DNA of 35,547 nucleotides from NCBI GenBank assembly GCA_013140485.1, contig JABFSS010000117.1, forward strand, positions 1-35,547. The letters are read 5' to 3'. Origin of the DNA: Candidatus Peribacteraceae bacterium. Its GTDB lineage: Bacteria; Patescibacteriota; Gracilibacteria; Peribacterales; Peribacteraceae. Below the pieces are notes generated by a model. That model saw only the letters and a program-made list of their open reading frames with translations. It had not been told where the DNA came from and did not search any database. Below, in pieces: positions 1-7,467 of the stretch (positions are counted from its first letter, which is position 1; each line of letters starts with the position of its first letter). A program made the position numbers and the translations under genes.

Positions 1-1171
1 CAGCCTTGCCCGCGTTGCCCGAGATTGTGCCGTCATCAATCGCGGTGACGAGGTCCAGGAGATTGTTCACCGACGGCGCGTCTGCCGGCGACTTGCCGTT
101 CGCATTCAGGAATCCGATCAGCTGCGTCAGCACGAAACTCGACGCGCGTTTAGCGTCATTCGTTTTTGCGAAGACCGCATCGAAAATCGAACGGATGCGG
201 ACGTCTTCGAGCAGCGAGCTCGCTTCGGCGTTATTGAGGCCCAATCCGACGTATTTCTTCTTCAATTCACGCGGCAGAATGGGAATATCTTTTTGAATGC
301 CTGCGAGCATCGTTTGGTCGATCGCAAGCGGCGGAATGTCCGGCTCCGGGAAGTAGCGGTAGTCGTCGGCGCTCTCTTTATCACGGAGCAAGCGCGTCTT
401 GCCTTCGTCGTCTTGCCATCCGACGGTGATGTCTCGCTTGAGCGGACCGCCCGTTTCCTCCCAGGATTTCCGCAGGCGCGCCTCCTCATACTGTAATGCG
501 CGCTCCAGCGCCTTGAACGAGTTCAGGTTCTTGATCTCACTGCGGGGATTGAGCTTCTTCGTCCCTTTCTCGCGCAGGGAAATGGACGCGTCAAAGCGCA
601 TCATGCCTTTGAACATGTCGGCTTCGGAGGCGTTGACCGTGATCAGCATCCTGCGGAGTTCTTCGGCGAACGCGACTGCTTCATCAGAACTTCTCAAATC
701 CGGTTCTGTCACGATTTCCATCAGTGGCGTTCCCGCGCGGTTGTAGTCGCAGAGCGTCACCGATCCTCTGTGCGTCAGTTTTCCCGCGTCGTTCTCCATG
801 TGCAGTCTCGTGATGCCGCACGCCATCTCTTTCTCTCCCAGGTCATAGGTCACCGCTCCTTTCGATGCGAGCGGGAAATCATACTGGGAAATTTGAAATC
901 CCGAGGGGAGATCAGGATAAAAGTAATGCTTCCGGTCGAAGTGACTGCTCGGGTTCACGGTGCAGTTGAGCGCGAGCGACATCTTCACCGCTTTGATAAT
1001 CGCTTCCTTATTGGGGACCGGCAGCGTTCCCGGGTGGCCCATGCAGACCTCGCACACCGTCGTGTTTGCCTCCTTTTCGAACGCGTCGTTATCGCACCCG
1101 CAGAACATCTTCGTCTTCGTGTTCATTTGGGCGTGGACCTCCAGGCCGATGATGGCTTCTAATTCAGGCAT
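1..1171 (-). CDS. gatB: Aspartyl/glutamyl-tRNA amidotransferase subunit B (partial, C-terminus off window)
   Basis: GatB is the kinase/transamidase subunit of GatCAB, which converts Glu-tRNA(Gln) or Asp-tRNA(Asn) to the amidated form using ammonia from GatA. Reading leftwards from the ATG at 1171, the protein opens with PELEAIIGLEVHAQ, followed by CGCDNDAF, a CEVCMGHPG segment, HFDRKHYFYPDLPSG and YNRAGTPLMEIVTEPD, all hallmarks of the GatB catalytic cradle. The Cys residues near positions 28, 30, 44 and 47 fit the zinc site. About 390 of the usual 470-500 residues are present; the window edge falls in the helical/YqeY-like tail. It lies 4 bp downstream of def on the same strand, so the two are probably co-transcribed. 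There is no Shine-Dalgarno sequence. A CAGAAT hexamer sits 6 nt before the ATG, inside a palindromic repeat. Confidence 0.97.
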   Translation of the reverse strand, partial: MPELEAIIGLEVHAQMNTKTKMFCGCDNDAFEKEANTTVCEVCMGHPGTLPVPNKEAIIKAVKMSLALNCTVNPSSHFDRKHYFYPDLPSGFQISQYDFPLASKGAVTYDLGEKEMACGITRLHMENDAGKLTHRGSVTLCDYNRAGTPLMEIVTEPDLRSSDEAVAFAEELRRMLITVNASEADMFKGMMRFDASISLREKGTKKLNPRSEIKNLNSFKALERALQYEEARLRKSWEETGGPLKRDITVGWQDDEGKTRLLRDKESADDYRYFPEPDIPPLAIDQTMLAGIQKDIPILPRELKKKYVGLGLNNAEASSLLEDVRIRSIFDAVFAKTNDAKRASSFVLTQLIGFLNANGKSPADAPSVNNLLDLVTAIDDGTISGNAGKA

Positions 1172-1200
1172 ATTGTCATTCTGAGCGTAGCGAAGAATGA
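1172..1200. repeat. Short palindromic intergenic repeat, copy 1
   Basis: This is a GTCATTCTGAGCG-type sequence with ATTCT/AGAAT arms around a GAGCGTAGCGA centre. A diverged copy with the same framework (TTGTCACTCTGAGCG... then AAGAGTG) occurs at 11271-11296. From memory, very similar short palindromes are scattered between genes in many bacterial phyla. This copy overlaps the last codons and stop of def and sits directly before gatB. Confidence 0.7.
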
Positions 1201-1637
1201 GGATAGTCCACAATCAGCACTCCCTCCAAGTGATCCACTTCATGCTGCACGACGCGCGCGTCGAAGTGCATGAGCTTGCGCTGCTGCTTCTTCCCCTGGA
1301 GATCAACGTAATCCAGTTTGATTTCGATGGAGCGAGGGATCATGAGCCAGACGTTCGGCAGACTCAGGCAGCCCTCCTGGTCGATGTCGGTCTCTTTGCT
1401 CTTCGAGGTGATCTTCGGATTGATCAATGGCGTGATCTTGCCGCCGATGACGGCGATGCAGATACGCTCGGTCCGGTTGACCTGCGGCGATGCCAGCCCC
1501 ACGCCGCTTGCTTCGTGCATGGTTTCGATCATGTCTTTGATCAATTGTTTGATCTCCTTTGTGACTTTTGGAACCTTCTTCGTTTTTGTCCGAAGAATCG
1601 GATTATCTGGACCAATGACAATAGGGAGGATGGCCAT
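1176..1637 (-). CDS. def: Peptide deformylase
   Basis: Removes the N-formyl group from nascent proteins in the cytoplasm; a metal-dependent (Fe/Zn) hydrolase. All three family motifs are present in order: GVGLASPQ at residues 45-52 (the usual form is GxGLAAPQ, so Ala-to-Ser), EGCLS at 88-92 with the metal-binding Cys90, and QHEVDHLEG with His132, Glu133 and His136. The length of 153 residues is normal. The start at 1637 gives the usual MAILPIV opening. No Shine-Dalgarno sequence is visible; the upstream gap is a low-complexity inverted array. The last seven residues, HSSLRSE, and the stop codon are encoded by a palindromic intergenic repeat, so this tail is probably repeat-derived. It lies directly upstream of gatB. 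Confidence 0.96.
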   Translation of the reverse strand: MAILPIVIGPDNPILRTKTKKVPKVTKEIKQLIKDMIETMHEASGVGLASPQVNRTERICIAVIGGKITPLINPKITSKSKETDIDQEGCLSLPNVWLMIPRSIEIKLDYVDLQGKKQQRKLMHFDARVVQHEVDHLEGVLIVDYPHSSLRSE

Positions 1638-1640
1638 TCG

Positions 1641-1706
1641 GAATGGAAAATTGAAAATGGAAAATTGCTAATTTCATTTTCCATTATCCATTTACAATTT
1701 TCAATC
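1641..1706. repeat. Word-type inverted array in the def/exonuclease gap
   Basis: The left arm (1641-1666) is made of the words GGAAAATT and GAAAATGG; the right arm (1670-1706) carries degenerate reverse complements (CATTTTCCATTATCC, CAATTTTCAATC). The two arms can fold into an imperfect AT-rich hairpin filling nearly the whole gap between two co-directional genes. It has the same architecture, with a different word, as the arrays at 2323, 12750, 16174, 18735, 20473 and 24286. Confidence 0.65.
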
Positions 1707-1707
1707 C

Positions 1708-2286
1708 TCAATTGCTCTTTGCCAGCGTTTTCACTCCTGCCCTCTTCTTCAACTCCTCAAACGACAGAATCTTCCCCGAGTCGAGCATTTTTTGTAGCGC
1801 TTGCGTCGTCAGAAGAACATCGGCCAGGGCACGGTGGCGGTCGACCGGCACCTCAAGATTGAAACGTTTGCAGAGAACGTCGAGCGAATGACGAAATTCC
1901 GCCGGGTAGAGGTTGCGGCTCAGGATCATCGTGCAGAGGCATTCAGGTAGGTCGACGAAGCCCCAGCAGTACTGCTTCTCGGATTCCAGGAATCCATAAT
2001 CGAACTGCGCATTGTGCGCGATCAAGGTCGACCCGTTCGCGAATTCCAGAAATTGCGGCAGCACGAGGTCGATGGTCGGCGCGTTCTTCACGTCCTCGTC
2101 GGAAATCTTGTTCACTTGCCGCGCGTCCCACGGAATATCGCGCTCGGGATTCACGAACGTCACAAAATGCTCGTCCAGAATCTTCCCGTTCTCCAGCCGC
2201 ACCGCTGCAATCTCCACAATCCGGTGTCCCCGCTGGGGATCGAGACCGGTCGTCTCAATGTCGAAAATGGTCAGAGGCGGCAGCAC
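1708..2286 (-). CDS. DnaQ-family 3'-5' exonuclease (Pol III epsilon-like)
   Basis: A DEDDh exonuclease, acting in proofreading or in DNA/RNA 3'-end trimming. Motifs: Exo I FDIETTGLD with Asp9 and Glu11; Exo II AHNAQFDYGFL with Asp96; Exo III HRALADVLLT with His151 and Asp156, so the catalytic set is complete. The length of 192 residues means exonuclease domain only, without a polymerase-binding tail long enough to recognise. The GTG start at 2286 places Exo I at the usual distance from the N-terminus. A TATTCT hexamer lies 9 nt before it. Divergent from nth across a word-type inverted array. Whether it is the replicative epsilon subunit or a general exonuclease cannot be decided from sequence alone. 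Confidence 0.9.
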   Translation of the reverse strand: MLPPLTIFDIETTGLDPQRGHRIVEIAAVRLENGKILDEHFVTFVNPERDIPWDARQVNKISDEDVKNAPTIDLVLPQFLEFANGSTLIAHNAQFDYGFLESEKQYCWGFVDLPECLCTMILSRNLYPAEFRHSLDVLCKRFNLEVPVDRHRALADVLLTTQALQKMLDSGKILSFEELKKRAGVKTLAKSN

Positions 2287-2320
2287 AAGGTCGACAGAAT
2301 AGTGGAAGTCTCCGGATAGA

Positions 2321-2386
2321 GGAAATGGTCAGATGGGCAAATGGTCCGGTGGTAGAATCATGAGCCCATCTGCCCATCCGACCACA
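2321..2386. repeat. Word-type inverted array in the exonuclease/nth gap
   Basis: The left arm at 2323-2346 reads AAATGG-TCAGATGGGC-AAATGGTCC; the right arm at 2364-2386 reads GCCCATCTGCCCATCC-GACCACAT, the reverse complement of the same AGATGGGC/ATGGTC vocabulary. It occupies the divergent gap, so it also overlaps the upstream sequence of nth. A TAGAAT hexamer at 2353-2358 lies in the loop and could serve nth. Confidence 0.65.
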
Positions 2387-3039
2387 TGCCATTCGATGCT
2401 TCCACCGTCCTCAGCACGCTGGAAAAACTCCACGAGCCCCCGCGCACGTTCCTCGATTTCGATTCGCCTTTCCATCTGCTTGTGGCGACGATCCTCAGCG
2501 CGCAGTGCACCGATAAGCGCGTGAACATGGTCACGCCGGCGTTATTCAAAAAGTATCCGTTGCCGCAGGATTTTCTTGCCGTGCCGGAAGAAGAACTGCG
2601 CCGCGACATCTTCACATGCGGGCATTACAACAATAAAGCGAAGTACCTGCGTGAAACGTCCCGCATCCTCGTAGAGAAGTTCAATAGCGAAGTGCCCCAA
2701 ACGATGGAAGAACTGCTGACGCTCCTCGGCGTGGGACGCAAAACGGCGACGGTCGTTCTGTATGCGGCTTTTCAGCGGCAGGAGGGGATTGCGGTGGATA
2801 CACATGTATGGCGCGTCAGCAAACGTCTCGGCCTCACGAAAGCGAACAGTCAGGGAAAAATCGAACTCGATCTCATGCGGCAGACGCCGCGGGCGAAGTG
2901 GGGGCTGTTCCATACACTTCTTATCACTCACGGACGAACCGTCTGCACGGCGAGGAATCGGCAGTGTGAGAAATGTCCGTTTAAGAATGACTGCCCCTCG
3001 TCACTCGTGACCGGAAAAATTGACTTGGCGAAAAAGTAG
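2386..3039 (+). CDS. nth: Endonuclease III (DNA glycosylase/AP lyase)
   Basis: Base-excision repair enzyme that removes oxidised pyrimidines and cleaves at AP sites. Seen: helix-hairpin-helix LLGVGRKTA with catalytic Lys119, VDTHVWRV with catalytic Asp138, and a C-terminal iron-sulfur loop with Cys187, Cys194, Cys197 and Cys203 in the canonical C-x6-C-x2-C-x5-C spacing. The 217 residues and residue numbering match the well-studied E. coli protein almost exactly. The ATG at 2386 follows the right arm of the inverted array directly; there is no Shine-Dalgarno sequence. The next gene starts 15 bp after its stop. Confidence 0.97.
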   Translation: MPFDASTVLSTLEKLHEPPRTFLDFDSPFHLLVATILSAQCTDKRVNMVTPALFKKYPLPQDFLAVPEEELRRDIFTCGHYNNKAKYLRETSRILVEKFNSEVPQTMEELLTLLGVGRKTATVVLYAAFQRQEGIAVDTHVWRVSKRLGLTKANSQGKIELDLMRQTPRAKWGLFHTLLITHGRTVCTARNRQCEKCPFKNDCPSSLVTGKIDLAKK

Positions 3040-3054
3040 ATAATAATCATAGGC

Positions 3055-3276
3055 ATGACGAAATCTATTGAGTCGTATCGCACGGAGAGAATTCTCATAC
3101 AACCGGCAGATATTCCTCCAAATAAAGTCCGGTTGGTTCAGTCTTTATTGGATCTTATAGAATCGCAATCCTGGGAAAAAGTTCGGGGAACGGTGATGGG
3201 AACCTTGGACCTCTTTAATATTCCGTATACTGCCATTGAACAAGAGCGTGAAGGATATGTGCATGACGAGCAGTAG
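3055..3276 (+). CDS. Small hypothetical protein
   Basis: 73 residues, soluble and mixed-charge, with no recognisable motif. Predicted secondary structure would be a helix around VRLVQSLLDLIESQSWEKV followed by a short strand segment. It is placed in a compact plus-strand run: 15 bp after nth and 14 bp before the DipZ-like gene, whose candidate -10 element begins just 2 bp after this stop. A GATAAT hexamer upstream of the start could be its own -10 element. The clean frame and tight packing support a real gene; function unknown. Confidence 0.6.
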   Translation: MTKSIESYRTERILIQPADIPPNKVRLVQSLLDLIESQSWEKVRGTVMGTLDLFNIPYTAIEQEREGYVHDEQ

Positions 3277-3277
3277 G

Positions 3278-3291
3278 TATACTGGCTTGGA
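3278..3291 (+). promoter_or_regulatory. Candidate leaderless -10 element of the DipZ-like gene
   Basis: TATACT at 3278-3283 is followed by 7 nt and then the ATG at 3291. That spacing would put the transcription start on or next to the start codon. No good -35 hexamer is seen at 16-18 bp, so confidence is moderate. Confidence 0.4.
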
Positions 3292-5108
3292 TGATCTCTG
3301 TCTTTTTGACGCTCTTCGCGGCCGGCCTCGTCACGATCCTGCTGCCGTGCATCCTCCCGCTCATCCCGGTCGTTTTGGGCGTGAGCATCGTTGGGAAAAG
3401 CAGGCTGCGGCCGCTCGTGACGATTGGGGGAATGGTGATTTCGTTTGTCGCGTTCACATTCATCTTGCAGGTACTCCTGAGCAATTTCGTCACGTTCGCC
3501 GATGTGATCCAAACGTCGACGTATTACGTTCTTCTCCTCTTCGGCATCTGCTTCCTTACCAACAACAGACTCATCCAGCTTCTGGTTGCCGCGGTCGGCG
3601 GATTCTTCTACTGGAAGTTCGGTTGGGTCGTCATGACGGTTGCAGAAGTCGGCGGGTGGCTCGCGATTGAAATCGGCGGACGGGTGGCGTCAAAGATTCA
3701 ACAGCTCGGATCGGACGTGCAGCAGTCCGCGCGGTCGGGTCTGGGGTCCGATTCCCTCCTCACCGCCTTCATCGTCGGCCTCACGCTTGGTCTTGTATGG
3801 GTTCCCTGCGCGGGGCCCGCTCTGGGGTTCGCGCTCGCGCTGGTCCGCGAAGAACCCGGCGCGATGGCACTCGGAGCACTCGCAGCCTACGGACTCGGCG
3901 CGGCAGTTCCTCTCCTGATCGTTGCGTATGGAGGACAGTGGGCGGTGCACTCCGTCAGAGCCTTGAGTCAATACACGGGTCGCATCAAGCAGTTCGCCGG
4001 CGCCATTCTCATTATCACCGCGATCGGATTCCAGTACGGCTGGCTGATGACTTTTCAGGCATGGCTCACCGACGTGACGGGCTTTGGCAATCTTGGATCT
4101 CGGATCGAAGAGCAGTTATTTGCTACGAATGAAAATTCCTCTGTCGCCTCTGTTCCTTCTGTACTCTCCTCTATGACTTTGCCAAAACTTCCAAAAATCA
4201 CGAGAGCTCCGGAATTCACCGGCCTTGGTCCGTGGCATAACTCGCCGCCGTTTACACTCGCGTCGCTGAAAGGCAAAATCGTCCTCGTCGACTTCTGGAC
4301 GTACAGCTGCATCAACTGCATCCGGACGCTGCCGTATATGGAGGGATACTGGAATAAATTTAAAGACCAGCCATTTCTCCTCCTCGGCGTCCACACGCCT
4401 GAGTTCGTTTTTGAAAAGAGCGAGCGCAACGTCGCCGATGCCATCAAGCGCCACGGACTCACGTATCCCACGGCGCAGGATAACGACTTCGGAACGTGGA
4501 ATGCGTTCGCCAACCGCTACTGGCCGGCGAAATATTTGATCGATGCCGACGGCTACATTCGCTACACGCACTTCGGCGAGGGGGGATACGAAGAGACGGA
4601 TCTTGCGATCCAAAGTCTCCTCAAAGAAATCGGCGCGACGGCGAAAGGGCCGATGATCGGCGGGGATCAACAGCCGCAGGAGTACCGTGACCGTTCGCCG
4701 GAGACATACCTGGGCGAACGCAGTTGGCCTGCGTTCTTCAACAGCCTCGGCGATCCCGATGATGCAGTGCATACGTACACCGCGCCGTCTTCGCTTCCGC
4801 TCAATCGCTATGCCTTGGTCGGTGATTGGCAACTGAGCGGGGATGGAGAGCATCAGATTCTTCGCAGTAGCGAAGGGGAGATCCGGTATCAGGCGCTGGC
4901 TGCGGAAGTGAATCTGGTGCTGGGACTTGAAGAGGGAATCTCTTCCGTAAACGCAGACGTCTTTGTCGATGGCAAAAAAACGAAGAGCATCACCATCGTT
5001 CCGAATGATCTCTACAGTCTCTTCACGGGAGACTATGGCGAGCATGAGATTATCCTGAAGATTCATGGAAAGGGTGTGGCGGGATATGCGTATACGTTCG
5101 GGTCGTAA
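3291..5108 (+). CDS. DipZ-like thiol-disulfide exchange membrane protein (CcdA + TlpA + C-terminal beta domain)
   Basis: Transfers reducing equivalents across the membrane to an external thioredoxin-like domain. Residues 1-260 form a CcdA/DsbD-type multi-helix domain with the two conserved redox cysteines, Cys20 in LLPCILPLIP and Cys173 in WVPCAGPALG. After a Ser/Val-rich linker (about 280-300) comes a TlpA-like thioredoxin fold with active site WTYSCINC (Cys340, Cys343). Residues from about 465 to 605 form a beta-rich domain like the C-terminal part of mycobacterial DipZ. The domain order and length of 605 residues match DipZ rather than DsbD. Expected location is the cytoplasmic membrane, with the thioredoxin and tail outside. 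The linker DNA is a reiterated word array. A TATACT hexamer 7 nt upstream suggests leaderless expression. Confidence 0.93.
   Translation: MISVFLTLFAAGLVTILLPCILPLIPVVLGVSIVGKSRLRPLVTIGGMVISFVAFTFILQVLLSNFVTFADVIQTSTYYVLLLFGICFLTNNRLIQLLVAAVGGFFYWKFGWVVMTVAEVGGWLAIEIGGRVASKIQQLGSDVQQSARSGLGSDSLLTAFIVGLTLGLVWVPCAGPALGFALALVREEPGAMALGALAAYGLGAAVPLLIVAYGGQWAVHSVRALSQYTGRIKQFAGAILIITAIGFQYGWLMTFQAWLTDVTGFGNLGSRIEEQLFATNENSSVASVPSVLSSMTLPKLPKITRAPEFTGLGPWHNSPPFTLASLKGKIVLVDFWTYSCINCIRTLPYMEGYWNKFKDQPFLLLGVHTPEFVFEKSERNVADAIKRHGLTYPTAQDNDFGTWNAFANRYWPAKYLIDADGYIRYTHFGEGGYEETDLAIQSLLKEIGATAKGPMIGGDQQPQEYRDRSPETYLGERSWPAFFNSLGDPDDAVHTYTAPSSLPLNRYALVGDWQLSGDGEHQILRSSEGEIRYQALAAEVNLVLGLEEGISSVNADVFVDGKKTKSITIVPNDLYSLFTGDYGEHEIILKIHGKGVAGYAYTFGS
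4133..4178. repeat. In-frame word array coding for the DipZ-like linker
   Basis: The linker between the membrane domain and the thioredoxin domain is written in repeats of CCTCTGT/CTTCTGT words. Read as the reverse complement it contains ACAGAGGCGACA, a 12-mer also found in the folK/folB gap at about 15790, and GGAACAGAGG, a 10-mer likewise shared. The peptide encoded, SSVASVPSVLSS, resembles the one (FVPSVPFVASVPS) that the folK-upstream array would encode in its frame. Confidence 0.6.
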
Positions 5109-5161
5109 TCACGCTGTTTTCCTCATGTGAAAGCCTAAAAGAAGGATTTGTATTTCCCATT

Positions 5162-5183
5162 CTTTCTTTTCTAAAAAAGAAAG
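5162..5183. terminator. AT-rich hairpin after the DipZ-like gene
   Basis: CTTTCTTTT and its near reverse complement AAAAAAGAAAG are separated by 2 nt, about 55 bp after the DipZ-like stop. The weak AT-only stem and lack of a T-run make a terminator role uncertain. Confidence 0.3.
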
Positions 5184-5219
5184 GTAGCATGCTGCACTTC
5201 TAACATTTTCCCATTGAAC

Positions 5220-5636
5220 ATGCCTATCGACGGTTTACTACAAGCACTTGAGCAGCTCGGGGCAGAGAACGCCGCCACCGAAGCAGAGCGCATTGATGAG
5301 ACCATAGAGTGTGAGATGGCCATCAATGACATTCAGGGGCCCGTCACGCGGTATCTTGGAGGTGAATCTCTGTCCAAGGGTCTCATCCTGCGGCAGCTTT
5401 TTCAGATTTTGGATGTGCAGTTCCCAGAAAGATTCTCCGAAGTCACCGCGAAGTTGGCGTTTGGAAAACTCAGACTTTCCGAACGGGATATCGCGCTTGC
5501 CTTCGCGGAGCTTCGCGTTGCCCCCGTGGCAGTCCAGGACGCCATCGCACAGGCATGTAGAGCGATCTCTGAGGGTAGGCCTAACGATTCGCTTGAAGAA
5601 TGGCTCGCGACAATCGGAATTCCGTCGGCGGAGTAA
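5220..5636 (+). CDS. Hypothetical protein, mostly helical
   Basis: About 138 residues, acidic and predicted mainly helical, with no signal peptide, membrane segment or known motif; opens MPIDGLLQALEQLG. The ATG at 5220 was chosen; an in-frame TTG at 5214 is an alternative and has TAACAT 7 nt before it, so the start is uncertain by two codons. The next small orphan gene follows 22 bp downstream on the same strand. Not recognised; it may be lineage-specific. Confidence 0.65.
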   Translation: MPIDGLLQALEQLGAENAATEAERIDETIECEMAINDIQGPVTRYLGGESLSKGLILRQLFQILDVQFPERFSEVTAKLAFGKLRLSERDIALAFAELRVAPVAVQDAIAQACRAISEGRPNDSLEEWLATIGIPSAE

Positions 5637-5658
5637 CGTCCCTTTCGTCATAAAAAGT

Positions 5659-5916
5659 ATGGATAAGCGCAATGCCTTCCGCGAGAGATCTCCAGTCTCC
5701 AGTACTAAATCCAACATGGATGAGGCTCAGATTTTGGCGACTGCTCTTTGTAAGGTCAACGTCACGGATATTTTAGGCGCCCTGAAGAAAATTAGGGCAG
5801 TCGAATTATGTGTTCGTCTGGCGCTACTGGCCGCAGCAGAACGAGTGAATCGAGGCGTGGAAGCCGGAGGCAGGTTCAAAGATCTTCTTGCGGCGGAAGC
5901 GGGGGTACAGTTTTAA
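5659..5916 (+). CDS. Small hypothetical protein
   Basis: 85 residues beginning MDKRNAFRERSP, with a likely helical core (VTDILGALKKIRAVELCVRL) and an alanine-rich second helix. The frame is open further upstream but only as a shadow of the preceding gene; the ATG at 5659 fits the spacing. An internal ATG (MDEAQILATAL, residue 24) could be the true start. It ends 45 bp before the convergent permease stop. No homology recognised. Confidence 0.5.
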   Translation: MDKRNAFRERSPVSSTKSNMDEAQILATALCKVNVTDILGALKKIRAVELCVRLALLAAAERVNRGVEAGGRFKDLLAAEAGVQF

Positions 5917-5961
5917 AGAAGAAAGAGTGGAAGCAAATGCAGGCATGGTTCGCATCGTCGT

Positions 5962-7464
5962 TCACATCGCCGACGGATACAGGAAGAATGTGAAGAGCAA
6001 TCCCGCGATCCCTCCGCACAAGGAGAGCATTGCCCAGACGGGGCATTCTTTGAGCCATGCATTCGTTGAGAACTTCAGTCGGTGATTGATGCTCAGACTT
6101 TGCAGACATCCAAACGGCGTCAGTCCGCCAGCCCATGTGAGGAGAACAAGAAGCAGACGAATCTGCCATATCGCCAGGGGGTGAGAGAGAATGATGGAGG
6201 CCTGCATGGCCGCCAGAGCGACGTTGTCGGTCACGGCTGAGCAAAGTGAGAGGACAATCAGCAGTGTGAACTGGAATGCCGGCGGCAGCAGGAAGAAGAA
6301 GCCGAACATGCCGCTGCCGCTCAGGCCGTGTTCGATGAACCACAGGAGCGAGAAAATAACCATGAGCTTGAACCAAATGGGTATCTGCTCGCGCAGGTGA
6401 TGATGAATGACGTGACCGACGCCCGACGAAGAAAGATGCACGACTGCGGCGATGCCCGCCGGCAGCAGCAAGATCCACAGCGGAACGGATATGGACGTTC
6501 CGATTGTGTCCATAATGGCATGCGCGACAATGCCGGCAGCGAGGAGTGTCACCGTACAGACTCCCAATCCGGAATTGAAGATCCCCGTCACATGCCGTTT
6601 CGTATCGCCGGGAATATGCATCGTCTGCGGTTCATGGGGTTTCCATTCCACGCCGCTCCGTGCCATGAGTATTCCCAACCACGCGGCGGGAACAAGAATG
6701 CCAAAGAGACATATTGGCCAATTCGTAAGCCAGAAGGAGGGGGTCACCGTATGGAGAAGAGGACCGAGAGTTTCATGAAACTTGATGTTGGTCGGTTCCG
6801 CCGCAACGGTGACGAGATTGGAAATCAATCCGCCGAAGAGTAACGCGAAGAGCGCGCGCGTTGCCCAGGCAGATGGAAGCAAATTGAAGAGCAGTACGCA
6901 GGAAATGATGACGATGGAGACGCCGTCAAGAATATTGCCGAGAAGTCCCATCACGACGACATAGAGCGGGATGAGAATGAAGGGCTTCAGTCCTATTTTC
7001 TGACAGAAGTGATACAGGGCATTGGGCAGTGGAGAATGTTCGAAAGAAATGCCCGTCAACACAATCGAGATGTATGCCGCCCATACGGCGGGACTGAAGG
7101 CCTGCAGCGACGTGGGCCTGCCGTTCACCGGCGCAAGCAATGGAAGCAGCAGCAGAAACGTCCCTGCGGCAACTCCCGGAAAGAGCGCGGTGCCCAGCCG
7201 CTGCATCCACGACAATCGCGCGGGAAGTTCCCCGAAGAGCGAAAAAATGATGAGAACGATGCCGACGACGGGGCCAGCCGCTCCGAAGAGGTTTTGGACC
7301 GCAGGCGGAGCCCACACGGTTCCTACCGTGAGCGCAATGCCCAGCGACATGATCCACAGAGTCCGGAGTTTCAGCCGGTACACACTTCGTCGCGCATTCC
7401 ACCGCCAAACAACCTTGGGAGAGAGTGACTCCCCGAAGGTTGTTGAAGGGGCGGAAAGAGTCAT
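5962..7464 (-). CDS. Ion-transporter-superfamily permease (NhaD/ArsB-like)
   Basis: A polytopic membrane protein of 500 residues with about 12 hydrophobic segments. Repeated signatures of the ion transporter superfamily occur in each half: GNILDGVSIVIIS and GGLISNLVTVAAEP in the first, and SAVTDNVALAAMQ with GGLTPFGCLQSL in the second. This pattern fits sodium/proton antiporters of the NhaD type or anion permeases (ArsB, DASS); the substrate is not evident. It starts 3 bp after the amt stop and is therefore probably the last gene of a glnA-amt-permease operon, so a role in ion balance linked to ammonium uptake is possible. The start at 7464 is forced by the closeness of amt. Confidence 0.8.
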   Translation of the reverse strand: MTLSAPSTTFGESLSPKVVWRWNARRSVYRLKLRTLWIMSLGIALTVGTVWAPPAVQNLFGAAGPVVGIVLIIFSLFGELPARLSWMQRLGTALFPGVAAGTFLLLLPLLAPVNGRPTSLQAFSPAVWAAYISIVLTGISFEHSPLPNALYHFCQKIGLKPFILIPLYVVVMGLLGNILDGVSIVIISCVLLFNLLPSAWATRALFALLFGGLISNLVTVAAEPTNIKFHETLGPLLHTVTPSFWLTNWPICLFGILVPAAWLGILMARSGVEWKPHEPQTMHIPGDTKRHVTGIFNSGLGVCTVTLLAAGIVAHAIMDTIGTSISVPLWILLLPAGIAAVVHLSSSGVGHVIHHHLREQIPIWFKLMVIFSLLWFIEHGLSGSGMFGFFFLLPPAFQFTLLIVLSLCSAVTDNVALAAMQASIILSHPLAIWQIRLLLVLLTWAGGLTPFGCLQSLSINHRLKFSTNAWLKECPVWAMLSLCGGIAGLLFTFFLYPSAM

Positions 7465-7467
7465 TGC

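Noticed and set aside
4116..5066. Long open frame antisense to the DipZ-like gene (316 codons)
   Set aside because: Shadow of the thioredoxin and tail domains, no recognisable features.
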